Assembly: GCA_032622095.1 (NCBI GenBank)
Contig: CP136066.1
Coordinates: forward strand, 58,064,609 to 58,128,608
Direction: 5' to 3'
DNA from: Siphonodentalium dalli
Lineage: Eukaryota; Mollusca; Scaphopoda; Gadilida; Siphonodentaliidae
DNA: 64,000 bases
In this document: positions 35,225 through 48,801 of the stretch, piece after piece
Layout of the letters: each line of letters begins with the position of its first letter
Position numbering within the stretch: position 1 is the stretch's first letter
Notes under the pieces: model-generated
Databases searched by the model: none
Told to the model about the DNA's origin: nothing
Seen by the model: the letters and a program-made list of their open reading frames with translations, nothing else
Made by a program: the position numbers and the translations under genes

Positions 35225-36010
35225 AGTTAAAATCCACACCGGACGCGAGCGTGCGATTTTACGGCCGTTTTCTTTCGTCCGCAGCAGTTCAAAGCGCTCG
35301 TTTTTATATTCACATCGCAAGCGACCGAATCTATGACCACGAGGCGATATCAGCAGTGATTTTATGGTTCGTAGATTTCTCGCTTTGTGGCAAACCAGCG
35401 GGATAATTGGGTCACTGTCAAATAGGATATATTTATACGTGCGTATTCCTCCTATTTGAAGGCGACACATTCATTCGTCGTCGCGATAACAAAGGTGTAG
35501 GGCTTTATCGACATGTTGATAACTGAAGTGCAAGGATAAATGAGAAGAGAAAATGTCTGACAAGAGCTCGACGAATAATAATAGGATCGTCTGGTTAATT
35601 TTGGTCCCAATCCATTCAAAGCTTGTGAAGTCACTTCGCCCACAATTGCCCCCCCCCCCCCCCCCATAACAACACTCTCAAACTGGAAATATAGAATGAA
35701 AATCAATTAAACGCAATTGCTAATAGAATTTAGGAAGCCCGTGCACCATTCCACTTGACATACTATATTTGACAATTAAATGAGTTTGAAAAACTCTTAC
35801 ATCTATTTGTTTAGCAAATTCTGATTAAAATGTCCATATACATTGTATTTGTATATAAAAATGTAAATAATGCACTCAAACGATTATCTACCCAAACCAT
35901 CGCGCGCGACGAAGCGATCCAGCCGCTTTCGTTGTGAATATAAAAATCGCGCGCTTTGAACCGCTACGGACGACAGAAAACGGCCCTTAAAATCGCGCTG
36001 GCGCAAGGTA
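35225..36010. repeat. Element with about 90-base inverted ends
   Basis: The left arm (35238-35330: 'gcgattttacggccgttttc', 'ttcaaagcgctcgtttttat') is the reverse of the right arm (35900-36005: 'gaatataaaaatcgcgcgc', 'gaaaacggcccttaaaatcg'). The arms are GC-rich compared with the A/T-rich surroundings. Non-coding; contains a C-run at 35648-35665. Superfamily unknown. Confidence 0.65.
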
Positions 36011-36079
36011 TGGATTGACCCTTATTTGTCAAGCAACACTTAAGAACGACCTCAGATGGAGTCTATGCGCCAGTCAAGA

Positions 36080-36590
36080 ACAGCGGAGCTGTAGGGTTTT
36101 CATTCCAGAAGTGGGATGAGGTTCAGCATCATCTTTGTTGTAGGTATGGGATACATCTAAAATAGCTCTGATCTTTTCTTCTTCATTTAATTCAGTCGTT
36201 GAATAGAGTGTTGAAGAGTTGTATGCATATATCTGCTACCTGAGACAAAATTGGTTTTCTTGTGTCCTCTAAGGTGCAACATTTTAGCAGGAATAATGTT
36301 GTGGTTTCTTCCTCACTTCTGCATAATTTGAAGTAGCCATCATTGGAAACATCGAATTTCGTCTTTAGATATTCGAGTAGCTGATTGTATGTGATAAGTC
36401 TCAGCAGAGTGTTTAGTCTCGGGAGGGCACGTGATGTATTACCGATTATGTTGAGTACAGGGATGTGATTGCTCTGGGATATACAGCTGGATGTTAAAGG
36501 ATTACACCGGTCTAGATTTGTTTTATTGTTGTCGATCGCCGCTAATCCACTGAGCTCGGTGCCGAAAAAGTAACAATGGACTATTCCAAT
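36080..36590 (-). pseudogene. Possible LINE C-terminal remnant
   Basis: The minus-strand translation gives RALPRLNTLLRLITYNQLLE, then SEEETTTLFLLKCCTLEDTR and KPILSQVADICIQLF before stops. The pattern 'LLRL.T...L' followed by 'C..EEET..L.L.C..LE..R' is that of LINE C-termini with a decayed zinc knuckle. It is of a different lineage from the three remnants with pentanucleotide tails. Confidence 0.5.
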
Positions 36591-36867
36591 TTAATATTTT
36601 AGAATAGGTGTCCTATAGTGTTTACATAAACTTTAGTAATGAACCTGTTTCAGCAAAGGGGTTAACTTAATATTGCACAGAAAACAGAACTCCACCAGAT
36701 AGCCATCAATCAATTTGACATTAAAATGATAACAATTCCTGCCAGCCAACAGTACACTATCAGGCTTTATAGCATGTCCATAGTGATAATTAACTCATTT
36801 CAATAACACACATGGTCTGCGAGATATGTTCTCTTAAAATTCCCAGCAGTAATTACTTGAATTGTAA

Positions 36868-37672
36868 AGGGTCATAACTCTGTTAAAATATGTCGGATCA
36901 AACCCATATTCGAACTCGATCTGTATTTAGGGGTGATAAATTCATATACCAAATTTGGTGCTGATCAGATGAAAAATGTTTTGAGTCATAGCAGCTTGGG
37001 TGAATTCTAAGTAAACATAAGAGTGAAAAGGGTTAATTAAACAAAACCAAAAACCATACAGACGAAGAACATGCTAAGAAAAACCTAGGTAAGAAATATG
37101 AGGCAGATCAGAAGAAATATGTTCAACTTATTGCATTGGATAGCATGTGTGTAAAGGGTTAATTATTTTCTAAACCGATCAACCAATCAATACCAAAAAC
37201 TATACAGATGAGGGGCATGTCATCATAAACCTACATATCAAATATGAACACAATCGGACAAAATATACTTCGGTTTTAGCATCGGATTTTTGTTTTTTTA
37301 ATTTTATTTTTGAAAAAAGGGTCATAACTCCTTTAAAATAAATCGGATCAAACCCATAATCGAACTCGATCTGTATTTTGGGCTCTGAAACTCGCATACC
37401 AAATTTGGTTCTGATCAGATAAAAATTGTTCGAGTTATGACAGCATGCGTGAATTCGAGGTCGAAAAAGGGCCATAACTCCGTAAAACAAAATCGGATCA
37501 AACCCATATTTGAACTCGATCTGTATTTTGGTTCCGATCGGATAGAAAATTTTTGAGTTATCGCACCATGCGTAAAGTGTCTACGGACAGACAGACAGAC
37601 GGACGCACGACGAGAGGTCAATCCGGACGTCGACATTATGTTTACCATACTATGGTATGGGTAAACATAAAA
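36868..37672. repeat. Retroelement-tail-like repeat, several units
   Basis: Three partial units each with 'gggtcataactc', 'ggatcaaacccata' and 'gaactcgatctgtatt', finishing in 'gacagacagacagacggacg' and 'ccatactatggtatgggtaa'. This is the opposite orientation of 8711-9260. Confidence 0.72.
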
Positions 37673-37719
37673 ATTGTTGCAATCTGGTCGGTGACAATTG
37701 ATACATGGGGGGGGGGGGG

Positions 37720-37950
37720 TTGACCCATAGTGTGTCAAGAGTTAGATGCCGTTGACTTCAGACGACTTAAAGGGGCAAATATGGGCAATAAAGAGCGTTA
37801 TTTTTCAGCTTAGAATATATGAAGGAACACATTGGTACATATGGGTCACCACTTATCTGATGCTATTGACTTCATGTTATCACCCACCTTACCAGGGGAT
37901 TTGCCCCTTTAAGTCATCAGAATCAACTCTTGACACTCTATGGGTCAATA
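37720..37950. repeat. Inverted-repeat element
   Basis: 'ttgacccatagtgtgtcaag' with 'gacttaaaggggcaaat' on the left; 'atttgcccctttaagtca' with 'cttgacactctatgggtcaa' on the right. The arms are about 65 bases. Confidence 0.75.
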
Positions 37951-38691
37951 ATCATTTTGGTATATAATTAAGTATTTTATTTTATTAATAATTAGTGCCC
38001 TAAAATAACAGTCTAAGACATCGATCCTGATTCCATTGACGGCATGTATAAACACGACGCAACATACATGTAACCTCTGACTAATACTCTTCCGGTCACA
38101 ATGGTTTTACCACCAAGTTCCCCGACATATTTCTGGACTGATAATATACGCTCTTTGTAGATCATATAATTTATTAATCCCCTTTAAGTCATCTGCGGTC
38201 AAACTTCAACTCCAAAGACGCCCATCCCATGGCATTCCCTGGTGACACTAGCCCACTAACACTAAATTCATCCTCTGGGGTATTTTGCAAATGTCCACTC
38301 CAGCACCATAATGTGAGGCCTGTCGTCGCTGTTATGGGAAACATCTCCGACACTGCAAAACATTGAGTAGTTAGCGCAGTTTTATGAATTTTCCAACTAT
38401 TTTGTATCATAAAATCAATGAAAATACGATGATCAACTGGAAATATTTTTTAACATTCTGGAAGAAATATATGTACCTGATATATGTTTTAACTTTAAAC
38501 TTTCATGCAAAAACTACTAAAGATAACAAAGTTATAATTAGTTTTGTAGACCAACTCTGAATCTCCCAAAATAAATGGATGTGATTTCCAAAACCTGGCA
38601 TTGTTTGGATACTTTCGTTCCCATAATGGAACAATCAATTATCCGTAAACTCAACAAAAAAGATTTTTAACTTTAAAGAAAAATTCAGACT

Positions 38692-39175
38692 AATAATATC
38701 GATATGGTGTCACAAGAAGCTTGTACAGAAAAAATTATTCAAATCGGTTCATATTTATTAAAGTTATTAAGTCAGACAGAATTTTCTAAGTCAAAATAAG
38801 TCGAAAATGAGGTGTAATATTACGAAAAACAGTCTGAGCCAATCCCTAGCCGCATCATGTAGAGAGGGTATTGTGAGAAGCATGTATACCAAAAATTATT
38901 GAAATCGGTTCATATTTGTTAAAGTTATTAAGTCGGACAGAATTTTCCAAGTCAAAATAAGTCGAAAAGAGGCGTAACTTGAAGAAAAAAAAGTCTGACC
39001 GAACCGCAATTAGCATCATGCGGAGAGACCGTCCTAAGGAGATTGCATACAAAAAATTATTGAAATTGGTTCATAGTTGTTCGAGTTATGAGGTCAGACG
39101 GACGGACGGACAAACAGACGGAGAAAGCGTGACGGACGGACGCAGTCAATCCAGTATACCCCCCATTTTCTTCGA
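38692..39175. repeat. Retroelement-tail-like repeat, about three units
   Basis: Units with 'aaattattgaaatcggttca', 'aagtcaaaataagtcgaaa' and 'gcatcatg', ending in 'cagacggacggacggac'. Confidence 0.7.
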
Positions 39176-39189
39176 AAGTGGGAGTATAA

Positions 39190-40050
39190 AAATGGTGTAT
39201 TACAACAAGACACATAGAGGTGCATATACTTTATTGAACGATATATTACAAGAGAAAAATGGTTCGTAGCATATGTGTTGAAACCTGGAATTCAGGCTTG
39301 ACTGACGAGATTCATACGAAAACACATGACTTTTGACTCCCTGAGATGAGTGAATCTCCATCAGTATGAGGTAGAAGACCATTTTGGAGGTATACAAGGC
39401 GTTATTTCGTCTCAGCTATGTTTAGGCCAAATAAAAAAAAAATACTGTATTCTCAGAACTTATTTCACATCACCCAAAAGAGGGCTTCATCAAATACATT
39501 TTATTTGAAAATTAATCCATAATTTTCAAAATTCAATCTATCCACAATTATAATTGAGATGGATCCTATTTTCCACTAATAGCTTGAGAACACAGGTATT
39601 TTTTTTAATGGCTGTATATAACAATTATCTTTGGATATTTATTTAATTTACAGCGCTCTATTATACACATACCTCATCAAATTTAATCTGAAGTGCATAA
39701 ATAAGATTCTTGAGTAACCAAATAATATCAGATATGCCTCAAATTCGATGGGCAATGGTCTCTCAATTGGATACCAAATGAATACCAAAATAAAAATTAT
39801 AGTATTGCTTCGAAGCTTGGTATGACTATTTAAATTCCATATGATTTTTGTTATATAATCGAAAAGATTGGCAATCTGGAACCAATTTTTAATTCACGTT
39901 TTGACAAAATAACGCCTAAATATCATAAAACATAAAAGCGACAATGATGCTCCCCGTTAATGAAAAGTACTAATATATTATTAACCCACACCTGATGAGA
40001 GGGTAGCCACACCACCCGATCAATGCATGTCAGGACTAACCTAGAGGCAA
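39190..40050. other. No gene or repeat recognised
   Basis: A/T-rich sequence without structure that I can support. Confidence 0.4.
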
Positions 40051-40051
40051 C

Positions 40052-40218
40052 TACAGTAATGCCTTAAATAATCGACTCCTTAATCACAGCAGAATTATGA
40101 GTAATTTTTCAGGATTTTGTCGGAAATATGGCTTGTTGCCATATTTCCGACTAAATCCTGAAAAATTACCCATAATTCTGCTGTGGTTAAGGAGTCGATT
40201 ATTTAAGGCATTACTGTA
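40052..40218. repeat. Family A hairpin, short centre
   Basis: Both ends intact; the centre is shortened to 'ggcttgttgccatatttccg', total 167 bases. It sits 20 bases before a D composite element. Confidence 0.85.
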
Positions 40219-40237
40219 TCTATCCCAGAATACTACC

Positions 40238-40673
40238 AAGTCTGCAAATATGTTGTCTGATTTGCAGAATGAGGTCCAGAGGGTGAATTTAGTGATGCTA
40301 TCCCATGGTGGGATAGAGTCACAAAATTTTCCCTCTGGCGACCTCATTCTGCTTGGGCCTCATCTTCTGAGAAGTATCTATAGTCTAAAATTAATATTGT
40401 TTTTAGTTACTTTTCCCCCTTCTATAGTTTCCATATCCCCTAATTTGCAGAAGATAAAATGCGTAATCAAGATGACTTATGGGTTAACATCACCAACTTA
40501 AACTGGGGAACTTCAATCTGATCCTAGGTCTCCCATAAATAGCAGTCGAGGCCAAAGCAGAATGAGGTTCCCAGAGGGTAAATTTTGTGATGCTAGCCCA
40601 CCGGTGGGCTAGCATCACAAAATTTACCCTCTGGGGACCTCATTCTGCAAATGGCAGGTATATTTGCAGACTT
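40238..40673. repeat. Family D composite element
   Basis: Ends 'aagtctgcaaata' and 'tatttgcagactt' are inverted, with two hairpins and the usual middle segment. The outermost ends are well kept. Confidence 0.82.
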
Positions 40674-41577
40674 GAATTCTACACCAGATGTATGTCCCAA
40701 GTTGAGAGGAGCTATTCTCAGAATATGATACCAGATGTATATCTGAGATGACAGGAGGTGAATACAGCAAATGGCAAATTTTGTTGGTAACAATATTTGT
40801 GGTTTCTCAATTTATGTTGTCCACCTTCACAATGGACAATCAGGCCATTTTTAATTTATATAAGATGATTTGCAGATCCGTTGGCATGAAATTCCTGTTT
40901 GAAAAAAAAAAAAGAACACATACAACTGAAATTTTATCTTATTTTTTTGCAACCATTTCTGCCAGAGCCCTCATGTTAAACTATAAAATATGAGGAGGGT
41001 GAGAAGGAATTTAACATGTCATGAATAAAACCATTCCACTTTTTTTGTCTTTAATATCAATGGATACCCAGATAGGGACATCAGAACAGTGTTACCCACA
41101 CATCCCATCTGCTGCAGTAATGCAATATGGCAGTAGACAATTTGTCACCAAATATATCACAATTCGTTATCACATATTTTTTTTAGCCTATCATGTTTTT
41201 GAAAATAATTAAATTATTATTTTTTATCCAGTTTTCTTATAAAAAAAAAACATACGCAAATCATCTTATCAAATCGAAATGAGCTAACCGTCAATCTCAA
41301 AACAGTAATGAATTATCAAAAGTATGACTACTACACGCGACGCATGTAACACACGAATCATGTAATAATCAACTAAACAGTCGAATGAAGAAATTAAATC
41401 TGATGCTATAACCACTATGGATCAAAGGAAGTAATAATTTGCACGCGTTTTCGTGATACTATAATTCGAGGCGAGGAAACATCCTAATTTCGTGCAAACG
41501 AGAACCAAGATTTGTTTTCAACAGCTATTTGTCAGTTTAACTGGTGACGCCGAGATGTTGAAATCTGATTGGCTGCG

Positions 41578-41838
41578 TTAACCCTTTCATGACTGGAGCT
41601 TCCGGATTTTTTTTGAAAACCCTGTGCCAATGCATTCTCATATGTGCGAGTCCCATAGGGAGCCTCACATATATTAGAGAATACATTGGCCCATCAATAT
41701 TTACCTTGAACTTGTAAGCCAGTGCATTCTCTTATACATGCAAGGCTTCCATATATAAAGACTTGCATATATAAAAGAATGCACTGGCACATTATCCTTA
41801 ATGCTGCACCAGCACAGCTCCCGTCATGAAAGGGTTAA
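41578..41838. repeat. Family B element, short type, complete
   Basis: 261 bases from TTAACCCTTTCATGACTGG to CCGTCATGAAAGGGTTAA. Two hairpins flank a central spacer. This is the best full copy for defining the short-type consensus. Confidence 0.87.
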
Positions 41839-42139
41839 AATTTCATAAAATCGTTCCGCCTCGAATTTCAGTACATCGAAAACACGTAGAAATCATGACT
41901 TTCGTTCACCCGCAGTGTATAATGTATAGAGACTCTGTATGGAGTCTATGTTTATGTCATACTGGGATAGGAGAAGCTTTTGCCTTGTCACTTCTATGCA
42001 TCATTCCCATATGCTACCTTTTTCATATGCGTCAACCACCAAAATTGACCAAAAACAATGAAAACGGATGAATGTAGACTAAACAGATAGATAAAAACAG
42101 AATCATAGAAGAGATTAAAAATGTGATTGCACAGCAATG

Positions 42140-42358
42140 TACAGTAATGTCCTAAATAATCGACCCCTAAACCACAAAAGAATTATGGGAAATTTGTTCA
42201 GGATTTAGTCGAAAATATGGCTTGTTGCCATTCATCAGAAAGCTCTCGGTGAGAGCTTTCTGATGAATGGCAACAAGCCATATTTTCGACTAAATCCTGA
42301 ACAAATTTCCCATAATTCTGCTGTGGTTAAAGGGTCATATACTTCGGGCATTACTGTA
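42140..42358. repeat. Family A hairpin
   Basis: Full-length palindrome from TACAGTAATGTCC to GGGCATTACTGTA, with arm variants such as 'gggaaatttgttcagg' present in both arms. Matched variants in both arms suggest arm-to-arm conversion or derivation from a variant master. Confidence 0.87.
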
Positions 42359-42359
42359 T

Positions 42360-43500
42360 CTTGATAAAAATCTTCTGGAGTTAAAAATCCTAAAACACAT
42401 AGGATCAGATCATAGATTCATTATAAGATAAAAAAAAAAATTACTTTTACAGTATAACAAGTAGTATATATTTAAAATCAGTCTATTTTCAGATGTTGAA
42501 CCATGATGGCTAACAATTTCAAGTATTACATCATTGGACACTTCATGTGACAGTGTATTAGGCTTACAGTGCAAAATCCACACCAAATATTCAAGCCTAG
42601 ATTCAGAAAAATTATATCAAGCCCTTAAAGGGAGACTGTTCCTATATCCATCCATTTATGGGGGCATCTCCTACTATATTAAACAGCAAATATGCTACAT
42701 ATTAATGAATTTGAGTCGGGGATGAGTGAGAAATACACTATTAATGTACTCTATGACCGATGTAAAACAATATGGTAATTATAATGAAAATGAGTAAATG
42801 ACTTAAGCCTTTTACTTGTTTTCGTAATAATTATTAGGTTGTTATAGGCGAGTATATTTAACTCTCTTTCTAATCTCATAATAATTCTTTTACTGGAAAT
42901 TTTCTGTTGAGTGTAGTAGGAGATTGTCCCGCAAAAAAGAATGCATTTAGCACAAAACTAATAATTTGAGATTTAATTAGAATATTAAAACTCAAATTTG
43001 TTAGGATTGAGCTCAAAAGTATATCATTCTTGCTCAAATATATTTCCTTGAATAACAATGAAAAATGTTCAACTTGGAAATTATCATGAAGTTGGAATCA
43101 ACCAGATTTTGATTTTAAATGAAAGATTACAAAATTTCAAAATGATATTTAAATTTCAGAATTTTGGTTTATAACAGAATGTTTAGATTTGGACTTGAAA
43201 ACTTTCAATATGAATTCTCAATTCCTTTGAATTAGGTCTCTTAAATATCAGCATGTTCCTAATATGGTGTCGTGAAATAACAGGCCATAAGAAATGCAAT
43301 AGAGGTAAAAACAAGCACTGGATAGCAGATCTCACTATTAACCACATGTTTACACATTCGCAAATTTGCCGCGCATGTTTCTGGCAATCGGGCAATCGTA
43401 GCACAGGGCTTTCGGTTAAATCTTTCCAAATATTTGTCATCTGGCAAATGGTAGTTGAACAATCACACTGACAACATTGTCAACGGTGGTGCATGTGTGT
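42360..43500. other. No gene or repeat recognised
   Basis: A/T-rich; frames of 60-85 codons look like chance. Confidence 0.4.
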
Positions 43501-43502
43501 TT

Positions 43503-43718
43503 TACAGTAATGCCTAAATAATCAACTCCTTAACCACAGCAGAATTATGGGCAAATTTTCAGGATTTAGTCAGAAATATGGCTTGTTGCCATTCATCGGA
43601 AAACACTCACTGAGAGCTTTCCGATGAATGGTAACAAGCCATATTTCCGACTAAATCCTGAAAAATTACCCATTATTCTGCTGTGGTTAAGGAGTCGATT
43701 ATTTAGGGCATTACTGTA
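43503..43718. repeat. Family A hairpin
   Basis: Full-length copy, TA-bounded, with 'gaaaacactcactgagagc' at the centre, a variant shared with the copy at 46462. Confidence 0.87.
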
Positions 43719-43856
43719 TATGCACATTGCCGTTCATAGCCTGGCACACTATAGCTCTCTACAAGGGGTTGCCAGAACGTGGGGGTCAGGATTGCCATCA
43801 TAAATAATAGACAAATGTTCTGAAACACACGGAAGAGGTATACAGGTAGTCAGGCC

Positions 43857-44205
43857 AGAAATATGGTGCCGGACATTTGCAGAATGAGGTCCCCAGAAGG
43901 TGAATATAGTGATGCTACCCTACACCGGCTTGCATAACTAAATTCACCTTCTGGGGACCTCATTCTGCTTAGGCATGATAAAATTAATTTTAGAGACCGA
44001 TGGAATTATTATAAGAAAAATATAAGAAGTGAAATTCTCAAATAAATAAAGTTAATAGCCAAACCTTGAAATGGTGTCCGTCATTTGCAGAATAAGGTCC
44101 CCAGAGGGTGACATTAGTTATGCTAACCCACTGTGCAGGCTAGCATAACTAAGTTCACCCTCTGGGGACCTCATTCTGCAAATGACAGACACATTATTTA
44201 AAGGC
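43857..44205. repeat. Family D composite element, middle segment replaced
   Basis: Two D hairpins at 43873-43970 and 44085-44190 with a different, shorter middle. Confidence 0.75.
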
Positions 44206-44385
44206 CATGTTGATCTAAGTGCTCTTAAGATTTTTGAGGTATTTCGTATCAATATAAAAGCTTTGGAATATTTGTGTGATATTGAATTGGAACACTGCAA
44301 CAGATGTTAGCAGTAAATGTGGAATGAGCTTTGTCCACTGCAAAGCCTGATTATAACTTACAGAATGGTGCCGTGACAGCGCATG

Positions 44386-44602
44386 TACAGTAATGCCCTA
44401 AGTAATCGACCTCTTAACCAAAGCAGAATTATGGGTAACTTTTCAGGATTTAGTCGGAAATATGGCTTGTTGCCATTCATCGGAAAGCTCTCGGCGAGAG
44501 CTTTCTGATGAATGGCAACAAGCCATATTTCCGACTAAATCCTGAAAAGTTACCCATAATTCTGCTTTGGTTAAGAGGTCGATTACTTAGGGCATTACTG
44601 TA
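44386..44602. repeat. Family A hairpin
   Basis: Full-length, nearly perfect palindrome, TA-bounded, with 'ctctcggcgagag' at its centre. Confidence 0.88.
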
Positions 44603-44765
44603 TATATGTTTTCTTGGCAAATTCAATTCAATTCCTACATCAAAACAATTTTCTCTACTATTTTGAACATTTTTCAACTATTTTGTACCCCCCCCCCCCT
44701 ATTTTTGTCCCAGGGAGAAGTGATTCTCTCTCATATACCAGTATGAATATGTCCCAACTGCATAT

Positions 44766-45155
44766 TTAACCCTTTACCCAACAAACCGGCCAAATAAAGC
44801 TTCAACAGCCTAAAATATCTTCGGTCTGTCTCAATAGAACCATACAAATATGGATATCATTGGAACCGGCTCCTTGACCACATTGTGATAGTTACAGTTA
44901 GCCCTGTGCCAATGCATTCTCTTATATATGCGAGTCGACCATAGGTCGCCTCGCATATATAAGAGAAAGCATTGGCCTAAAAAAAAATCTTTTTTTAACA
45001 CTTTTTACCATTTTTTCTTACATTCTTTAACAATTTTATAATTTTTAATGTGTTAAGCCAATGCATTCTCTTATATATGCGAGGCGACCTATGGTCGACT
45101 CGCATATATAAGAGAATGCATTGGCACAGGGCCCTTCTGTTGGGTAAAGGGTTAA
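44766..45155. repeat. Family B element, long type
   Basis: Complete TTAA-bounded copy, visibly near-identical to 533-932, with both hairpins present. Confidence 0.86.
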
Positions 45156-45646
45156 AGTATATTTACTAATTATAATGATGTACATACATGTACTCACTAT
45201 AATGGTTTTACAAATGGGCTCTTGTATTGCATATTGGATCATAGAAGGGTAATGTTGGGGAGTAAATTGAACTTCAGCCATTGTTACTACCTGACAACAG
45301 TCCACTTCTCCCTAGTAACCAAACAGGGAGATTAAGTGACTTCTCCTAATTTGAAACTTCTATGCTGGTCCCTGTTTGTTTGATTAATACAACTCAGATG
45401 TAAAAGAAATATGTCCAAATTGTGCTCACTTTGACCACTCCCAGTTAATAATGCTTATGATATTGAAACAATTGAATGATTTCAAAAGAATTGTTTTAAT
45501 ATGTGTGATATATAAAACATTTCTTCATATAAATGACACGATTTACTGCATATAATCAGGCTTGGTATCACATAGAAAAATAAAAAAAAATGGTTTCCAT
45601 TTTTTGAAAATGATGCTCTACTTTCACTTGATAAAACTGCAAAACA

Positions 45647-46115
45647 TTAATCCTTTCCATGCTAAAAAATTATTGATGAGAAGTTCCCACAGGAAATGTT
45701 CAGATAAGTTCAACAAACGACTATATGTCGTTTGTTAAACTCATTATCTAAACATTTCCCTCAATCAATAGGGCTACTACTGCACTTTTATTTATCTGTC
45801 GTCTGATTTTATCACCTTAACATCCCTACAAATGAATAATAGATTGCTCTATAAATACTTTTATAACTGAGTGGTAGAACCATTCAGTATAGAAAGAGTG
45901 AATTGAAAACTAAAAACTCGTAGTCGAGTAGTTGACTTTGGGAATGTTCACTTTGTTAAACTTCTGATCTGAACATTTCCTCCAAATCAATGTATAGGAA
46001 TACTGTCTTCTGCACTTGTTTTGATCAAAACACCCCTCCAAATATATAGTGGACCATTCCAATGTATAATTTTATAACTGACTGGGAGAATCCATTCAAT
46101 AATTAAAGGGGTTAA
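45647..46115. repeat. Two abutting family H elements
   Basis: The first (45647-45904) contains an inner hairpin 'caacaaacgactatatgtcg'. The second ends 'aataattaaaggggttaa'. Both share 'aacatttcc' and 'gaccattcc'-type words. Confidence 0.65.
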
Positions 46116-46461
46116 GTCCATGTATGATTTAGAGGCATTGGAATTAATAGTACAAAGTAGCTGAGCTATAGTAAAATAAATTTTGGCGAAAAGAGTATAC
46201 ATGTATAAATCGGGTGTGGCTTAACTTACTCCATATTTTACAGTATAAAATAAACCACGAAAATGTTCAATTTATAATGATCAACAAACAAAGTCAACAC
46301 ATTTCTCAACACAACTCACCGGTATGTATGAAGAGCTACTGGCTTAGTTCCATCGAAATAAAGCAACAGTTCTAATCAGAATAAGACGTAACTCATAATG
46401 GATCTTCCCACAGCTGTCAATCAAATAATTATTAGCAGATACATTCTACCAATCAGCGAAT

Positions 46462-46679
46462 TACAGTAATGCCCTAAGTAATCGACTTCTTAACCAGAGC
46501 AGAATTATAGGTAACTTTTCAGGATTTAGTCGGAAATATGGCTTTTTGCCATTCATCGGAAAAACACTCACTGAGAGCTTTCCGATGAATGGCAACAAGC
46601 CATATTTCCGACTAAATCCTGAAAAGTTACCCATAATTCTGCTCTGGTTAAGGAGTCGATTACTTAGGGCATTACAGTA
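46462..46679. repeat. Family A hairpin
   Basis: Full-length. The right end reads GGGCATTACAGTA, one change from the usual CATTACTGTA. The centre variant is shared with 43503. Confidence 0.86.
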
Positions 46680-47201
46680 GCTGGCCGCTTACTTCATTGA
46701 AAATTGTGCTGCCATCTTTCTTCACCTGAATATTAATGTCATCCCATTTCTCGGAGCGTTAACGTGGCTGTTTTCAAAAGTTTTTGTGGTCAAATCATAG
46801 AGTACCAAACTTGTGATTTGCATATTAATATAGAACATTTATCCAAGATTATGACAGTGCCTTTTATTATGTGTGACACTAAGTATGTTTCACAAATTTG
46901 AAGGCGAAATCAAGGAATATAGTATCTATGTAAACCACAATAGGCTCGGGCTATAAATAAAATATTTACTTAGCAGACAACAGTTTCTGTGTCACCTAGC
47001 ATCTGCTTGTATATAAACGTGAGTAAACCATTTCAAGTGAAGAAGATAGATCCGCGTAGAATTGTTAAATTTCTCATTCTCTGCCATAGCATCCCAGAAT
47101 GTTAGGATTTTTAATAAAATTTACAAGTTGTAACATCTCAACAAATAGGAATTGAAAAGGTAAATTTCAGTGCATAAAAATCCATTTCATTTATGTATCC
47201 A

Positions 47202-47338
47202 GCCTTGAAAATATGGTGCCGGACGTTTGCAGAATGAGGTCCCCAGGGGTTGAATTTAGTGACTCAAAATAAGTGTCACTAAATTCACCCTCTGGGGACC
47301 TCATTCTGCAAATGACAGACACACAATTTCAAGGCTTG
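47202..47338. repeat. Family D single hairpin
   Basis: 'agccttgaaaatatgg' to 'caatttcaaggctt', one hairpin only. This shows that the single-hairpin unit can exist alone. Confidence 0.8.
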
Positions 47339-47525
47339 AAGGGTTAAATGTGGAAACATGCCATTTTCGCAGGCCTGAGACCTAATCGCAGGCCTGAGAC
47401 CTAAGCTTTTCTCTCTTCTTATTTATTATGGACTGGCTAGAGTCAGACGCTGTGTTGAGAAATGTTGCTGATTACCATGACAACATTGCTGTTAATGTTT
47501 GATTACTGGTCCAAGTTTCCTTCAA

Positions 47526-47789
47526 CTTGCCCCTTCCATGACTGGAGCTTCCTGAAATTTTGCATAAACCCTGTGCTAATGCATTCTCTTATGTATGCGA
47601 GTCTCCCAGAGGGAGCCTCACATATATAAGAGAATAAATTGGCCTAACAATGTTTACCTCGATCGTGTAAGCCAGTGCATTCTCTTATATATGCGAGGCT
47701 CCATATGGGAGGCTCGCATATATAAGATAATGCACTGGCACAGGGTCTTCAATGGTGCACCAGCACTGCTTCCGTCATGAAAGGGTTAT
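47526..47789. repeat. Family B element, left TTAA mutated
   Basis: Left end 'ttgccccttccatgactgg', right end 'gtcatgaaagggttat'; two hairpins intact. Confidence 0.82.
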
Positions 47790-48312
47790 TTAACTAAAAC
47801 AGTAGCTTCTCATTGTGTCACAATTTTACTCATGATATTTGCCAGGAATTGTTTGCACAGCGTTACATTTAATGTTCTCTTTTGTTTTTAAGTCCAAAAA
47901 AATAAGTTTCTGAAGAAATATCTGATCATAATCAACATTATTATCCATCCCTTAACTAACACTTTTTCTGATTGGGCAAAAGCCGTCACGTTAAAATCCG
48001 AGAAAAATTCATATTGTACTCGCGAAAGTCACTGGCACCCAAGTGTTCAATATGACTTTTTTATCGGGACTCCGTGATGTCATGAATTAACTCTATTGCA
48101 AAATGAATCGGTGAAATTGTGATGCGCGCGCAACACTGGTGGATTTAGCAGACGTTTCACATTCACTTGAGTTTTTTTCACTTCCGTGTTTACTGTTCCA
48201 AATCATGCTTTCTGATGATCAAATACAGGCTTTTATAGATAATTAAGTGCCGACAAATACCAATAATAACCACAAAAGTTTTATTACCAAAATTTGGATA
48301 AACATAGATGGA

Positions 48313-48457
48313 TAATAAAAATGTCATTATACAATGTTATGTATAGTATGTGTTTTTCTTGTACTGCGTGTCTCGTCCAATATGACTTTTCAACACAACC
48401 TGGACTTGTACAAGAAAAACACATACTGTACACAACATTGTATAATAACATTGTATT
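48313..48457. repeat. Imperfect palindrome
   Basis: 'gtcattatacaatgttatgt' / 'agtatgtgtttttcttgtac' mirrored by 'gtacaagaaaaacacatact' / 'acaacattgtataataac'. 145 bases; family unassigned. Confidence 0.7.
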
Positions 48458-48801
48458 GTCTTTAATTTAGAGTTATTTCACTGCAGAAAACAAAACATTA
48501 GCAACGCTGTTACAGTAACGTTCACAAACAATGGTTTCAATGTGAGGAATCTCGCATCACTAACCGAAATCACAAGCTGTTTAAGGTCAAAAGAAATTTG
48601 GACCAGATTATGACTACAATCGACAAGAAAGCAAGGTGAACTCACAATAACAATTACATGTACAACAAGACCCAAGGTCAAGATTGGGCGGGGGGTCATC
48701 TTTGTGTAAAATCAGGCCTCAAAATCAGAGGTCAAATTAATTTTGATAAAAATTTCACGAGGTACAGAATGAAGCCTGAAAATAGTGTGTCTAGCCCACA
48801 G

